From positions 1-64,000 of the forward strand of contig NZ_CAKKNC010000009.1 of the NCBI RefSeq assembly GCF_918741285.1: 64,000 bases of DNA. The letters run 5' to 3'. Numbering within the stretch: position 1 is the stretch's first letter; the number at the start of each line of letters is the position of its first letter. The translations under genes were made by a program, and so were the position numbers. The notes under the pieces were generated by a model that was given only the letters and a program-made list of their open reading frames with translations, searched no databases and had not been told where the DNA came from. Positions 53,694 to 61,751 of this stretch are shown here, piece by piece. Source of the DNA: Sphingobium sp. CECT 9361 (GTDB lineage: Bacteria > Pseudomonadota > Alphaproteobacteria > Sphingomonadales > Sphingomonadaceae).

Positions 53694-54050
53694 TCAGTTC
53701 TTGCGAAGCTCGACGATGTCGTGCTTGGCAGGCGTACCGTCGGCGACGGACACGTGCGCGAAGTGATCATCGAAGATATGATCGATCGTCACATGGCCGA
53801 CGAGCTGGCGGTGGTAGGTCGGCGCCACGCCCTTGGACGGACCCGGATGGGTCACGACGCGATAGACCTCGAGCTTCTGGCCGACCTCGGCGCCATCGGC
53901 CTTGCCGATGCAGACGACCGTGCCGTTGCTGCCCGTGTCGACGATCGAGCCGCGCATGAACAAGCTGTGCCCGATGCCCTGGGCCATAGCGGGGACGGCA
54001 GCAAGCATCGAAACGCCGGCAAGCGCGACCATGAGAGTTTTTCTGACCAT
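53694..54050 (-). CDS. Secreted protein of the GIGHSLFMRG family, copy 2
   Basis: A 118-residue protein with a signal peptide ending AMAQ, mature start GIGHSLFMRGSIVDTG, then GTVVCIGKADGA, LEVYRVVTHP, RQLVGHVTIDHIFDDHFAHV. It is the paralogue of 32088-32417, with about nine extra residues in the middle. AAGGAGG six bases before 54050 sets the start. A possible MerR-like dyad lies upstream at 54117-54130. No function known. Confidence 0.65.
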   Translation of the reverse strand: MVRKTLMVALAGVSMLAAVPAMAQGIGHSLFMRGSIVDTGSNGTVVCIGKADGAEVGQKLEVYRVVTHPGPSKGVAPTYHRQLVGHVTIDHIFDDHFAHVSVADGTPAKHDIVELRKN

Positions 54051-54116
54051 ATTCACCTCCTTGGATGGTAAGCCACCGCCCGGACCTGCCGAGGGGAAGA
54101 GCGTCTCTTCAGGCTT

Positions 54117-54130
54117 GGGACTACGGTCCC
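54117..54130 (-). promoter_or_regulatory. Possible MerR-like dyad before the GIGHSLFMRG copy 2 gene
   Basis: GGGAC-TACG-GTCCC follows TGGACC in the leftward direction, echoing the GGACCATGGTCC operators. The spacing to a -10 is not clear. Confidence 0.35.
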
Positions 54131-54292
54131 GGGTCCAGCCTCGATATACGTAGAGGCCGCAGCCGGTCTTCTTTCCCGGGCCGGGTCTTTATTGACGCGG
54201 AGTTGACGGAATCGGCCGTCAGCACTTCAAAATCCGCGCGGCGCGAGACTTTGGTTGGCTGCGCCCGCGAAACCCGCTAGATATCAAGGCTC

Positions 54293-54655
54293 GTGAAACG
54301 CCTGCTCGCCCTTCTGCTCGTCATCGGAGCGCTGTCCGGTCTCTTCGGAGCCCAGATGGCGGCCGCACACAGCGTGCCCCAGGCGGCAAGCGCGCCGCTG
54401 GCCAAGGGTATGGATGCGGACTGCATGGCGATGATGGCCAAGCAGCAGCCTGCGCCCAGCGAAAAGCCTTGCAAGGGCCTGACGCTCGATTGCATCGCCG
54501 CGATGGGGTGCGTGATCCCGCTGGTCGCAGCTGACCTGGCAGGCGGCGTTGCGCCTGCGCGTCTCTACGACGCGCCCAGCTTCTGGACGACCGACACGAT
54601 ATTGACCGGCAAGGCGGTTGTGCCCGAGCCGGATCCTCCCACCAGCCTTGCCTGA
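54293..54655 (+). CDS. Small secreted Cys-containing protein before the cusC gene
   Basis: A 120-residue protein with a signal peptide (ALLLVIGALSGLFGAQMAAA-HS) and paired cysteines in DADCMAMMAK and PCKGLTLDCIAAMGCVIP. It starts at GTG with AAGG upstream. Proteins of this size commonly open cus/czc-type operons in sphingomonads. No named domain; possible metal-handling role. Confidence 0.6.
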   Translation: MKRLLALLLVIGALSGLFGAQMAAAHSVPQAASAPLAKGMDADCMAMMAKQQPAPSEKPCKGLTLDCIAAMGCVIPLVAADLAGGVAPARLYDAPSFWTTDTILTGKAVVPEPDPPTSLA

Positions 54656-54732
54656 TTGAACGAGCACGGGCTGCGCGCATCGATCGATGCGTGCGCGCCC
54701 GGTTTCCTTCTTTTCAGTCAAAGGTCTTCGTG

Positions 54733-54990
54733 ATGATCAAAATGCTTCCGGCCGCCCTTGTGGCGGCCCTCGGTCTCGCCGCGCCTGCGCTTGCAGCCGA
54801 CGCGAGCAGCACGCCGCAAGGCCATTGGGAATGGCGGTCGGCGCCGCAATATGGTCCGCGGGCGACCGGCCCTGCGCGTGTCCGCATATGGGTGCCCCAG
54901 AGCCGGGACATCGCCAGCTGCGATTGCGCGATGATGCAGGCAAGCGCCGCCGACTGCATGCGCGGTGCAGTCAGGTCGGACAAGGGTTAA
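54733..54990 (+). CDS. Small secreted protein with a C-terminal CDC motif
   Basis: An 85-residue protein: signal peptide (ALVAALGLAAPALA-AD), then HWEWRSAPQYGPRATGPARV and a C-terminal SCDCAMM...DCMRG cluster. No family recognised. It lies between the preceding small gene and cusC in the same direction. Confidence 0.5.
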   Translation: MIKMLPAALVAALGLAAPALAADASSTPQGHWEWRSAPQYGPRATGPARVRIWVPQSRDIASCDCAMMQASAADCMRGAVRSDKG

Positions 54991-55052
54991 CCCACTCCAG
55001 AGCGGCGCGTCACATGTTGGCGCGCCGCCTCTGTCATGAGGGGCGGATATCC

Positions 55053-56315
55053 ATGATCATGATGCCGAGGCGCGCTGTGCGACGCCTGTTGCTCTCTCTC
55101 GGTGCGACGCTTGCGAGCGCCTGGGCCGTGCCGGTGTCGGCCGGCCCGCTCACCTACGAGCAGGCACTGAGGCTCGCTGCCGCCAATGCGCCGAGCCTCA
55201 AGGCGCGCGCGGCGGCGACAGCTGGCGCCCGCTCGTCGGCGGTCGCCGCCCATCGCCTGCCCGATCCCACGCTCGACCTGGGCCTGCAGAACTTCCCGGT
55301 GAGCGGCCCCAATGCCGGCAGCTTCACGCGCGACGATTTCACCATGGCGACGATCGGGTTAAGCCAGGCCTTCCCCAATCTTGCCAAGCGCCATGCACGC
55401 GCCGCGCGCGCCGCGGCCGATATCGGTGTCGCCGAGGCCGGCGAGCTGGTCGAAGGCCGCAACGTGCGGCTCGAGACCGCCCTCGCCTGGGTCGATCTCT
55501 ATTATGGCGAACGCCGGCTCCGGCAGCTCGACCTGCTCGATGCCAGCCTCGACGACCTGCAGAAGACCGTGACCGCGCGCCTGGCGTCGGGCAGCGCCCG
55601 ACCGAGCCAGGCGCTCGAGCCCGACCAGCTCCGCGCCGCCATCGCCGATCGCCGCGCCGAGATGGCTGCGGTGGTGGCGCAGGCGCGGGCCCGGCTCGCG
55701 CGCTATACCGGCGACCCCGACCCGCAGGCGATGGGCGACCCGCCGATGCTCGATGTCGATCCGATCCGGCTGCGGGCCGGGATCGATGCGCTTCCCGCCC
55801 TGCGCGCGCAGGACGCGCGGATCGCAGTCGCCGAAGCGGACGTGCGCCTCGCGCGCGCCGACAAGCGCCCCGACTGGAAGGTCGGCGTCACCTATGGCCG
55901 GCGCGATTCCATGTACGGCGACATGGCCTCGGTCGGCGTGTCGATCGACCTGCCGCTGTTCGCCGGCAAGCGCCAGAATCCCAGGATCGCTGCCAGCGAG
56001 AGCCTCGTGCAAGGGGGGCGGTTCGACCGCGAGGCGATCCGCCGCGAACTGGTGGCGCAGCTCGACGCCGACCTTGCCGATCATGCCATGCATCTCTCCC
56101 GGTTGCGCAATGCCCGCGAGACGCTGGTGCCCCTCGCCAGGCACCGCGCCGAGCTCGACCGCGACAGCTATGGCGCCGGCAAGCTCGACCTTGGCGCCGC
56201 GCTGCTCACGACGCTCGGGCTCGCGGAGGCCGAGGTCGAGGCGCTCAACCGCGAAGCCGACGTCGCGCGCGACGCGGTCCGCATCACCATCACCTATGGG
56301 GAGGAGCGGCCATGA
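55053..56315 (+). CDS. TolC-family outer-membrane efflux protein (CusC/CzcC-type)
   Basis: A 420-residue channel protein with a signal peptide (ending VSA-GP) and two TolC repeats beginning LTYEQALRLAAANAPSLKAR and ALRAQDARIAVAEADVRLAR. A coiled region (YYGERRLRQLDLLDASLDDL) is typical of the alpha-barrel. It forms the outer-membrane exit duct of a CusCBA-type metal pump. The 3' end overlaps the adaptor start. GAGGGG precedes the ATG by nine bases. Confidence 0.85.
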   Translation: MIMMPRRAVRRLLLSLGATLASAWAVPVSAGPLTYEQALRLAAANAPSLKARAAATAGARSSAVAAHRLPDPTLDLGLQNFPVSGPNAGSFTRDDFTMATIGLSQAFPNLAKRHARAARAAADIGVAEAGELVEGRNVRLETALAWVDLYYGERRLRQLDLLDASLDDLQKTVTARLASGSARPSQALEPDQLRAAIADRRAEMAAVVAQARARLARYTGDPDPQAMGDPPMLDVDPIRLRAGIDALPALRAQDARIAVAEADVRLARADKRPDWKVGVTYGRRDSMYGDMASVGVSIDLPLFAGKRQNPRIAASESLVQGGRFDREAIRRELVAQLDADLADHAMHLSRLRNARETLVPLARHRAELDRDSYGAGKLDLGAALLTTLGLAEAEVEALNREADVARDAVRITITYGEERP

Positions 56316-57547
56316 CGCTCGATAAATCCGCACTGCGCTGGGGCGCATCGATCCTGGCTGTCGCGCTGCTGGCCGGCGGCACAGGCTATTGGGCAGGCCA
56401 TCGCCAGGCACCGCAATCGGAGGCGACCACGCCCGCCGGGGCAGGCAAAGTCCTTTACTGGTACGATCCGATGTTCCCCAACCAGAAGTTCGACAAGCCC
56501 GGCAAGTCGCCCTTCATGGATATGCAGCTCGTGCCGCGATACGCGGACGGAGGAAGCGCCGGCGCGGCCCCCACGGTCGCCGTCGATCCCGCCGCGCGGC
56601 AGAGCCTGGGATTGCGGGTCGTCGCGGCGAAGATGGGCAGCCTTGCCTCGGCCCTCGAGGTCACCGGCACGATCGACTTCAACCAGCGCGACGTCGCCGT
56701 CATCCAGGCGCGTTCGGGCGGGTTCGTGAGCCGCGTCTATGCGCGAGCGCCCGGGGACGTGGTCCGCGCCGGCGCGCCGATCGCGGACCTGCTCCTGCCC
56801 GAATGGGGCGGCGCGCAGACCGAATATCTGAGCGTCAGGCGGCTCGGCAAGCCCGATCTCACCGCGGCCGCGCGCCAGCGGCTGCGGCTGATGGGCATGT
56901 CCGACGGCCTCATCGCCAGCGTCGAGCGGAGCGGTCGACCGAACGGCGTGGTGACGATCACGACGCCGATCTCGGGCACCATCCAGACGCTCGACGCCCG
57001 TGCCGGCGTGACGCTCGCCATGGGCCAGACGCTCGCCCAGGTGAGCGGGCTCGGCACCGTCTGGCTCAACGCCGCGGTGCCCGAAGCGCGCGCGGGCGAT
57101 GTCCGCGTCGGCCAGAATGCCAGCGCCACGCTGGCGAGCTTCCCCGGCGAGCGCTTCGCCGGCCGGGTGATCGCGATCCTGCCGACCACGCAGGCCGACA
57201 GCCGCACGCTCACCGTGCGGATCGCGCTGCCCAACCGCGACGGCCGGTTGCGGCCGGGCATGTTCGCCACCGTCGCGCTTGGCGGCGATGCCAAGCCGGC
57301 GCTGCTGGTGCCGAGCGAGGCGGTGAAGCCACGCATCGTCATGTCCTGCAACATACGCTCACGCAGCGAATGGGTCGGGGCAGCGGTCGTGATAGTATCC
57401 ATGGTAAGTTCCTCTCCGTTGAAGGAACTCCACCGTCGGCGGGCGACGCCGCCCCGCCGAAAGCCTCACAAATACTACGCTACGTCACCCCAAGCGACCC
57501 TCCCGCGGAGCGGGTTCGTGCTTTGGTCGGCAGCCGACTCCACGTGA
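56312..57547 (+). CDS. CusB-type RND periplasmic adaptor, C-terminus lost
   Basis: The first about 340 residues are a heavy-metal RND adaptor: anchor (ILAVALLAGGTGYWAG), metal-binding domain (YWYDPMFPNQKFDKPGKSPF, MDMQLVP), barrel/lipoyl/hairpin parts (RSGGFVSRVYARAPGDVVRAG), and LRPGMFATVALGG with LLVPSEAV. At about 57331 the homology ends and about 70 unrelated residues follow, including the reverse of a recombinase start. The membrane-proximal domain is incomplete and no CusA gene follows, so this pump cannot be complete here. Confidence 0.82.
   Translation: MTLDKSALRWGASILAVALLAGGTGYWAGHRQAPQSEATTPAGAGKVLYWYDPMFPNQKFDKPGKSPFMDMQLVPRYADGGSAGAAPTVAVDPAARQSLGLRVVAAKMGSLASALEVTGTIDFNQRDVAVIQARSGGFVSRVYARAPGDVVRAGAPIADLLLPEWGGAQTEYLSVRRLGKPDLTAAARQRLRLMGMSDGLIASVERSGRPNGVVTITTPISGTIQTLDARAGVTLAMGQTLAQVSGLGTVWLNAAVPEARAGDVRVGQNASATLASFPGERFAGRVIAILPTTQADSRTLTVRIALPNRDGRLRPGMFATVALGGDAKPALLVPSEAVKPRIVMSCNIRSRSEWVGAAVVIVSMVSSSPLKELHRRRATPPRRKPHKYYATSPQATLPRSGFVLWSAADST
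57330..57402 (-). mobile_element. N-terminal relic of a tyrosine-type integrase
   Basis: Reading leftward, a start at 57402 gives MDTITTAAPTHSLRERMLQD and then MTMRGFTA. This is the N-terminal pattern of tyrosine recombinases (RxRMxxDMxMRGFTxxTQ) often paired with IS91-type elements. The frame then runs into the cusB sequence, so the junction marks the deletion that removed both genes' continuations. Confidence 0.5.
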
Positions 57548-57621
57548 GTGTCAGCTGTCCTCGCGATCCGGCTCCAATCCGGACAGTCGCCTACCGGCCC
57601 GCAGCCGACCTTCTCCGGCAT

Positions 57622-58539
57622 TCACGGCGATAAGGTCGCCGGTAACTTCGGCACGACGATCAAGCCCAAATTCCGCGCCTGAGAAATCACGCGCCTCACC
57701 CCCTCAGGCGACCATTGCGTACCTTTGCGCGGCGTTGGCTCTCGCAAATCCTTGCTCAACCACGTCGCGAGGCTGCGAAGAGTAGCATCTGGATCGTTGT
57801 TGAGCTTGTCGGCCACCAGCAATGCGATCCGACTGTCGGGAGCCAATCGCGGCGCCGCCTCGAGTATCACCCGATCAGCGTAGCCCGCTTCGACCAACGT
57901 TCGGCATGCCTTCACCAGGGTACGCTCGGAAAACGACCGCACCGGCGGCTTAAGCGCCTGAATACGCCGGAGCACCAAGCTCCAGGGTAAGTGCGGTCGC
58001 AACCGCTCGACGATTGGCAGCCATCGAAGCCGGCCATCGACCAATTCGTGAAGATGCTTTTCCTTCAAACTGTGGCGCAAGTCGCCTATCGCCGACGGGT
58101 CTCTCGCGCGCATCTTCGGATTTCCCGGTCTGGCGCCGCGCGCAACCGCGGCCTTCAGCCCTGCCCGCGTCCGCTCGCGAATAAGCGCACGTTCGAACTC
58201 CGCAAAGGCGCCAAGCATCTGTGTCATCAGCATCCCTTGCGGGCTGCTGGTGTCGATCGGATCATTGATCGAGCGAAAATACGCTCCCTTGGCGCGGAGC
58301 GCTTCGACGATTTCCAGCAAATGTGACAACGATCGTGCGAGGCGATCGATCCGCACAACCACGAGGGTGTCCCCCTGTCCCACCGCTGCGAGCGCGCTGG
58401 CCAGTTTCGGACGGCTGCGGCTAGCGCCGCTGGCCCGGTCCTCGAATAGGGTTACACAGCCTGCGCGTCTTAACTCACTAATCTGGGCGAAGGTATCCTG
58501 TTCGTCGGTAGAAACGCGGGCGTAACCGATCAAGGGCAT
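57622..58539 (-). CDS. Serine recombinase (resolvase type) with an extended C-terminus
   Basis: A 305-residue protein. The catalytic N-terminal domain includes YARVSTDEQD (catalytic Ser), FEDRASGASRSRPKL, VVVRIDRLARS and EFERALIRERTRAG. After about residue 140 it has a longer C-terminal part than classical resolvases (about 185 residues), ending RRVISQARNLGLIVVPKL. Likely a plasmid-dimer resolvase or the recombinase of a transposon. Its own binding site may be the dyad at 58559-58581. Confidence 0.8.
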   Translation of the reverse strand: MPLIGYARVSTDEQDTFAQISELRRAGCVTLFEDRASGASRSRPKLASALAAVGQGDTLVVVRIDRLARSLSHLLEIVEALRAKGAYFRSINDPIDTSSPQGMLMTQMLGAFAEFERALIRERTRAGLKAAVARGARPGNPKMRARDPSAIGDLRHSLKEKHLHELVDGRLRWLPIVERLRPHLPWSLVLRRIQALKPPVRSFSERTLVKACRTLVEAGYADRVILEAAPRLAPDSRIALLVADKLNNDPDATLRSLATWLSKDLREPTPRKGTQWSPEGVRRVISQARNLGLIVVPKLPATLSP

Positions 58540-58558
58540 TTGTCACAATCCATCTAAC

Positions 58559-58581
58559 GGGGTCAACCGACCGGTTGCCCC
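58559..58581. repeat. Inverted repeat upstream of the serine recombinase
   Basis: GGGGTCAACCG-AC-CGGTTGCCCC (one mismatch), 20 bp before the recombinase start. It could be a recombinase binding site or a transposon end. Confidence 0.45.
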
Positions 58582-58998
58582 CATTGGACAACTCTTTCAA
58601 TCCCGCGAGGCCACCCCTTCCCCAACCCGAGCTTACGGGTCTGAATGCGGCGAGACGGCCCGGAAAGCCCCTCAGAACGGCGTTGGGCGCGTCAATGCCC
58701 CGCCGCCCGCCGACGCGAAACGGCGCTCCTACGGGCTTTCTCGGGCCGATGCCGGCCGAGTCCTGTGTTTTGGTATCAGCCTGACGGTCGAAATCGCCGG
58801 ATGACCTAGAGTCCTGCGGTTTGGGGAAACCGACAGCGAGCAATAGCCGGGATTCGGCTTAAATGATAGGGTCATGATAAACCCCCATTATCACGACTAC
58901 GCATACCAGCCAATTTGACTGAGAGGCACTTTGGGTTAAAAAACGGCGTGGACGCTCCTCTTTCCAACAGCCGCTATGGCCCCGCCTACAGCGCGAAG
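58582..58998. other. Gene-free gap between recombinase and DUF1612 genes
   Basis: About 420 bp with no supported gene. It contains scattered short dyads, a run of CCCC near 58886 and the leader of the rightward gene. Nothing identified with confidence. Confidence 0.4.
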
Positions 58999-59970
58999 AT
59001 GGTCTCTGCGATCGCCTCCTGCACGGCCGCTATTACGCGTCTGGATGCCCGGTTTTGCGTGAGTTCGGTGGCATCGGCCTGGGCGCGCCGCGCCGCCTGG
59101 AGCGGCTACACCCGCGCGCTGCAACTGCAATCGGCCGAGATCGACGAAATCGACGTCTTTTCCTGGGGCTGCGGGCTGCAAATCCCCGGCCGGCCGCTGC
59201 GGTCGACCAACCTCGACCTGTTCGATCGCTTTCCCGCCTGGGATGCCGCACTTCGCGATCCCGACCCCCTCGCCTGGCGCGATGCGCTCCCGACCGCGAT
59301 CGGCGAGATCGAGATCGCCGCGGACCATGCGCCGCTGATCCGCGCGCTCGATCGGGTCCGCCAGCATGCGCGTCTCGACGGCACCGCTCTGCCCTGGCTC
59401 TCGCTGCCCTTCGCTCTGCGCGACAAGGGGCTGGTGACCACTCCCCTCCCCTGCCTCGCGGGCGGCGGGAAGGCATTCAGGCTGAAGCGGACCGTTGGCG
59501 ACGAGGACTGGTATGCGGCGTTGCGCAGCCTAGAGGCAAGCGCCACCGCAAACCTCGAACGGTTGCACGAGCTGGAGAAGCTCCATCGCGAGGCCCAGCG
59601 CGCGATCGTCGCGGAATATCGACCCGGCAATCTCCCGGCGCTCGCGGCCCTCCTCCATCACCGGCCCCTGCTCTCGCCTCAGTCGCTGGCGGATCTGCTG
59701 GGCATGAGCGTTGCCGGCGCGAGCAAACTCCTGGCCCGTGGCGTCGACTGCGGTTTGCTCGTGGAGATCACCAAGCGGCGGACCTGGCGCGTGTTCCTGA
59801 CCACGGACCTTGCCGTCGAGTTTGGCTTTGCTGCGCCCAAGCGCGGGCGGCCGCGCAACGAGACCCCTCCCCCGCCTGCGAGCCGCGAACTGGCCGAGGT
59901 CTTCGATGCCTTCGATCGCGAGATGGAGAACATCGACAAGCTTCTCCAGCAACGCGCCGTGAGTTCGTAA
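58999..59970 (+). CDS. DUF1612/HTH plasmid protein
   Basis: A protein of about 323 residues: helical N-terminal region (SAEIDEIDVFSWGCGLQIPG), a DUF1612-like core (RVRQHARLDGTALPWLSLPF) and a C-terminal winged helix (LSPQSLADLLGMSVAGASKLLARGVDCGLLVEIT). Proteins of this type are repeatedly found on rhizobial and sphingomonad plasmids near the replication genes; function unknown, DNA-binding likely. The N-terminus may be rearranged; starts at 58915 or 58999 are possible. Confidence 0.6.
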   Translation: MVSAIASCTAAITRLDARFCVSSVASAWARRAAWSGYTRALQLQSAEIDEIDVFSWGCGLQIPGRPLRSTNLDLFDRFPAWDAALRDPDPLAWRDALPTAIGEIEIAADHAPLIRALDRVRQHARLDGTALPWLSLPFALRDKGLVTTPLPCLAGGGKAFRLKRTVGDEDWYAALRSLEASATANLERLHELEKLHREAQRAIVAEYRPGNLPALAALLHHRPLLSPQSLADLLGMSVAGASKLLARGVDCGLLVEITKRRTWRVFLTTDLAVEFGFAAPKRGRPRNETPPPPASRELAEVFDAFDREMENIDKLLQQRAVSS

Positions 59971-60689
59971 AAGAAGGTCCGCGGGAGGATGTTTCGAATG
60001 CCGCCCGATCTGATGAACCGGGCTTTCTCCCCGAACACCGCTCTCTCGGATGATTGGAATGTCGTCGGCTAGTCAGGGCCTGTCTACTGAGGTGCGCCCG
60101 GTAGACGGTCCACCCCAGGGGGTAGGTGCCTCCCCTCCCTGCTCGCAATTCACAGCGCCGGATACAGCGAGGATCGATACGCCGGCGAGCGCGGTGCCGT
60201 TCCCCTTGTCCCAAGGGTGAAACTCGAACTCTGCAGTCGGCGGCTATCGGCTCTCGTAAGTTGTATGCGGTAGCTGGGACATCCAGTCGACGGCTCGTCT
60301 GAGCCGCAACGGCTCTAGCCCACCGGCTGCTGTTCGTGATCAGGCTTTGGTAGGAAGGCCCCACAGCGCCTTCTGGGCGTTTTGCTTGCCCTGCGGATAG
60401 CCATGGGTGGAAACGCGCTGTGCGGGCTGCTGGCGCCGCTCAGTGCAGCTCGGACCTGGTTCGGGTTTCACAGAGCGGTTCCTGTCACAGTGCCTTCGCT
60501 GAACAGTGCCCAGAGAGGTTTGGTGCGATAACCGGGTCGTAAGGAGCCAGGGCGCTGCGATGATCGGCGGTGATGTGCGGTCGCATGTCTGAGGCGACGA
60601 ACGTGACGGAGCATTAGGGTTGGACGATTTGGCTAGTGCGCGGCGATCGTCCCTACCCCTTCTTCCCAATCAATTCTTCAAAAGAAGGA
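59971..60689. other. Gene-free stretch left of the origin
   Basis: About 720 bp without a supported gene; short frames on both strands have no recognisable protein. It links the DUF1612 gene to the origin region. Confidence 0.4.
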
Positions 60690-60791
60690 AGCGCCGCAGG
60701 CGGGTTAATCTCTTTAGAGAATAGGATAAAAAGTTAGGCTGTGGATGGATCTTTCGCGACTCGCCGATTCAGCGCGAGTCGGGAGTTGAGC

Positions 60792-60898
60792 GCCGTTCCC
60801 ATTATACCGTTTGGCCGTTCCTGAAATACCCTGCGTGCCGTTCCCAATGAACCGTGATTCGGTTCCTAATGTACCGAGCCCTGTTCCTGAAATACCGT
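60792..60898 (+). repeat. Five tandem iterons
   Basis: Repeats of about 19 bp with consensus GCCGTTCCTGAAATACCGT start at 60792, 60814, 60837, 60859 and 60880, a 22-23 bp period (two helical turns). Variation is mainly in the middle (CCATTATA, TGAAATA, CAATGAA, TAATGTA). Confidence 0.85.
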
Positions 60899-60931
60899 GG
60901 GCAGGGTCTGGGCGACGGGGCCTCGCCGGGG

Positions 60932-60951
60932 GAGTAAAACGCGTTTTACTC
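60932..60951. promoter_or_regulatory. Perfect 20-bp palindrome in oriV
   Basis: GAGTAAAACGCGTTTTACTC, a perfect dyad 34 bp after the tandem iterons. A near-identical core GTAAAACGCATTTTAC lies in the repA-parB gap (62887-62902). Candidate ParB site or RepA operator. Confidence 0.6.
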
Positions 60952-61102
60952 GTCCGAAAAGTGGCTGTTTTCGGTGCCTTTCAGGCATGTTACACCCTGC
61001 AGCGCTCGTTGTCGAACTATAGGCGTCAGGCGAGACCGCCCTGTGTTCGGAGGAGTCGAGCGGCATTTCCGCGGCCCTCCCGAGTCCTTGGGTGATTCAT
61101 TG

Positions 61103-61724
61103 ACGGTCTTTTAGGAACGGGACCCTGCCGAACTGACCTATAACGGCGATGATCTCGGCGTTTTGTTGCCTTGAGCGCATCCCGCTCGGCAGCCTGGACC
61201 GTGAAATTTCGAGGTTTCTCGGGAGCCGGCCAGGGATCTCGACGGTACATTGGGAACGGAGCCTGGCCAGGCGATGGGCGCCGATTGTGGATGTCTAGCG
61301 ATCCCGGAGGCGTAGGCAGTCGAAGCATTCACGGTATTTCAGGAACGGCATCGAGGCAGAGAGGATGACTCCCCTCCCCTCCCCCAGCCTCTTCGGAGCG
61401 TCTAAAGTTTGACCTTTAGCTGGCAAATCCGGGCAATCTGATCACAAATCCGACCCTGTCAGCGCCGTTCCTTAAGTACCGTGAAGGCTGGCTGGAGAGG
61501 TGGACCGGGCGATCGTCGTGCTAGCACAGCGGTGCCCGGCAAAGCCCATCCGAGGAGGCGGCGGGCGAAGGATCGCGCGTGGTTGGGTCTTCGCAGCCCA
61601 CGCAATTTTGATAGGGCGCCATACAGAGGGTTCCGAGGCCCGGCTCGTTACTTCAGGAACGGTCCACACGGATGAGTTGGCGTGCGCGAGTGAGCCGTTC
61701 TCGACCCTGTTCCTGAAAGACCGT
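61103..61724. repeat. Dispersed iterons between the tandem array and repA
   Basis: Copies of the same 18-19 bp unit lie at 61103-61120, 61242-61259, 61331-61349 and 61647-61664 (inverted) and at 61464-61482 and 61706-61724 (direct). Mixed orientation allows handcuffing by RepA. The last copy ends 28 bp from the repA stop. Confidence 0.75.
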
Positions 61725-61751
61725 TTTGGCGGATTGCGCCTACGGCGTCGA

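Larger units (their letters stand above)
60690..61730. other. oriV: Plasmid replication origin (oriV) with iterons
   Basis: About 1 kb downstream of repA with no credible gene. It holds an AT-richer patch (60690-60740), a DnaA-box-like TGTGGATGG (60740-60748), a hairpin CGACTCGC-N9-GCGAGTCG (60757-60781), five tandem iterons, at least six dispersed iterons in both orientations, and a 20-bp palindrome. This is the expected content of an iteron-controlled origin. Confidence 0.75.

Noticed and set aside
60340..60669. A leftward 109-codon frame left of the origin
   Set aside because: No family, no ribosome site and codon use like random GC-rich DNA.
60792..60898. The regular 22-bp repeats considered as a CRISPR array
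   Set aside because: The repeated unit fills nearly the whole period with no spacers, and copies are scattered in both orientations beside repA: these are iterons.
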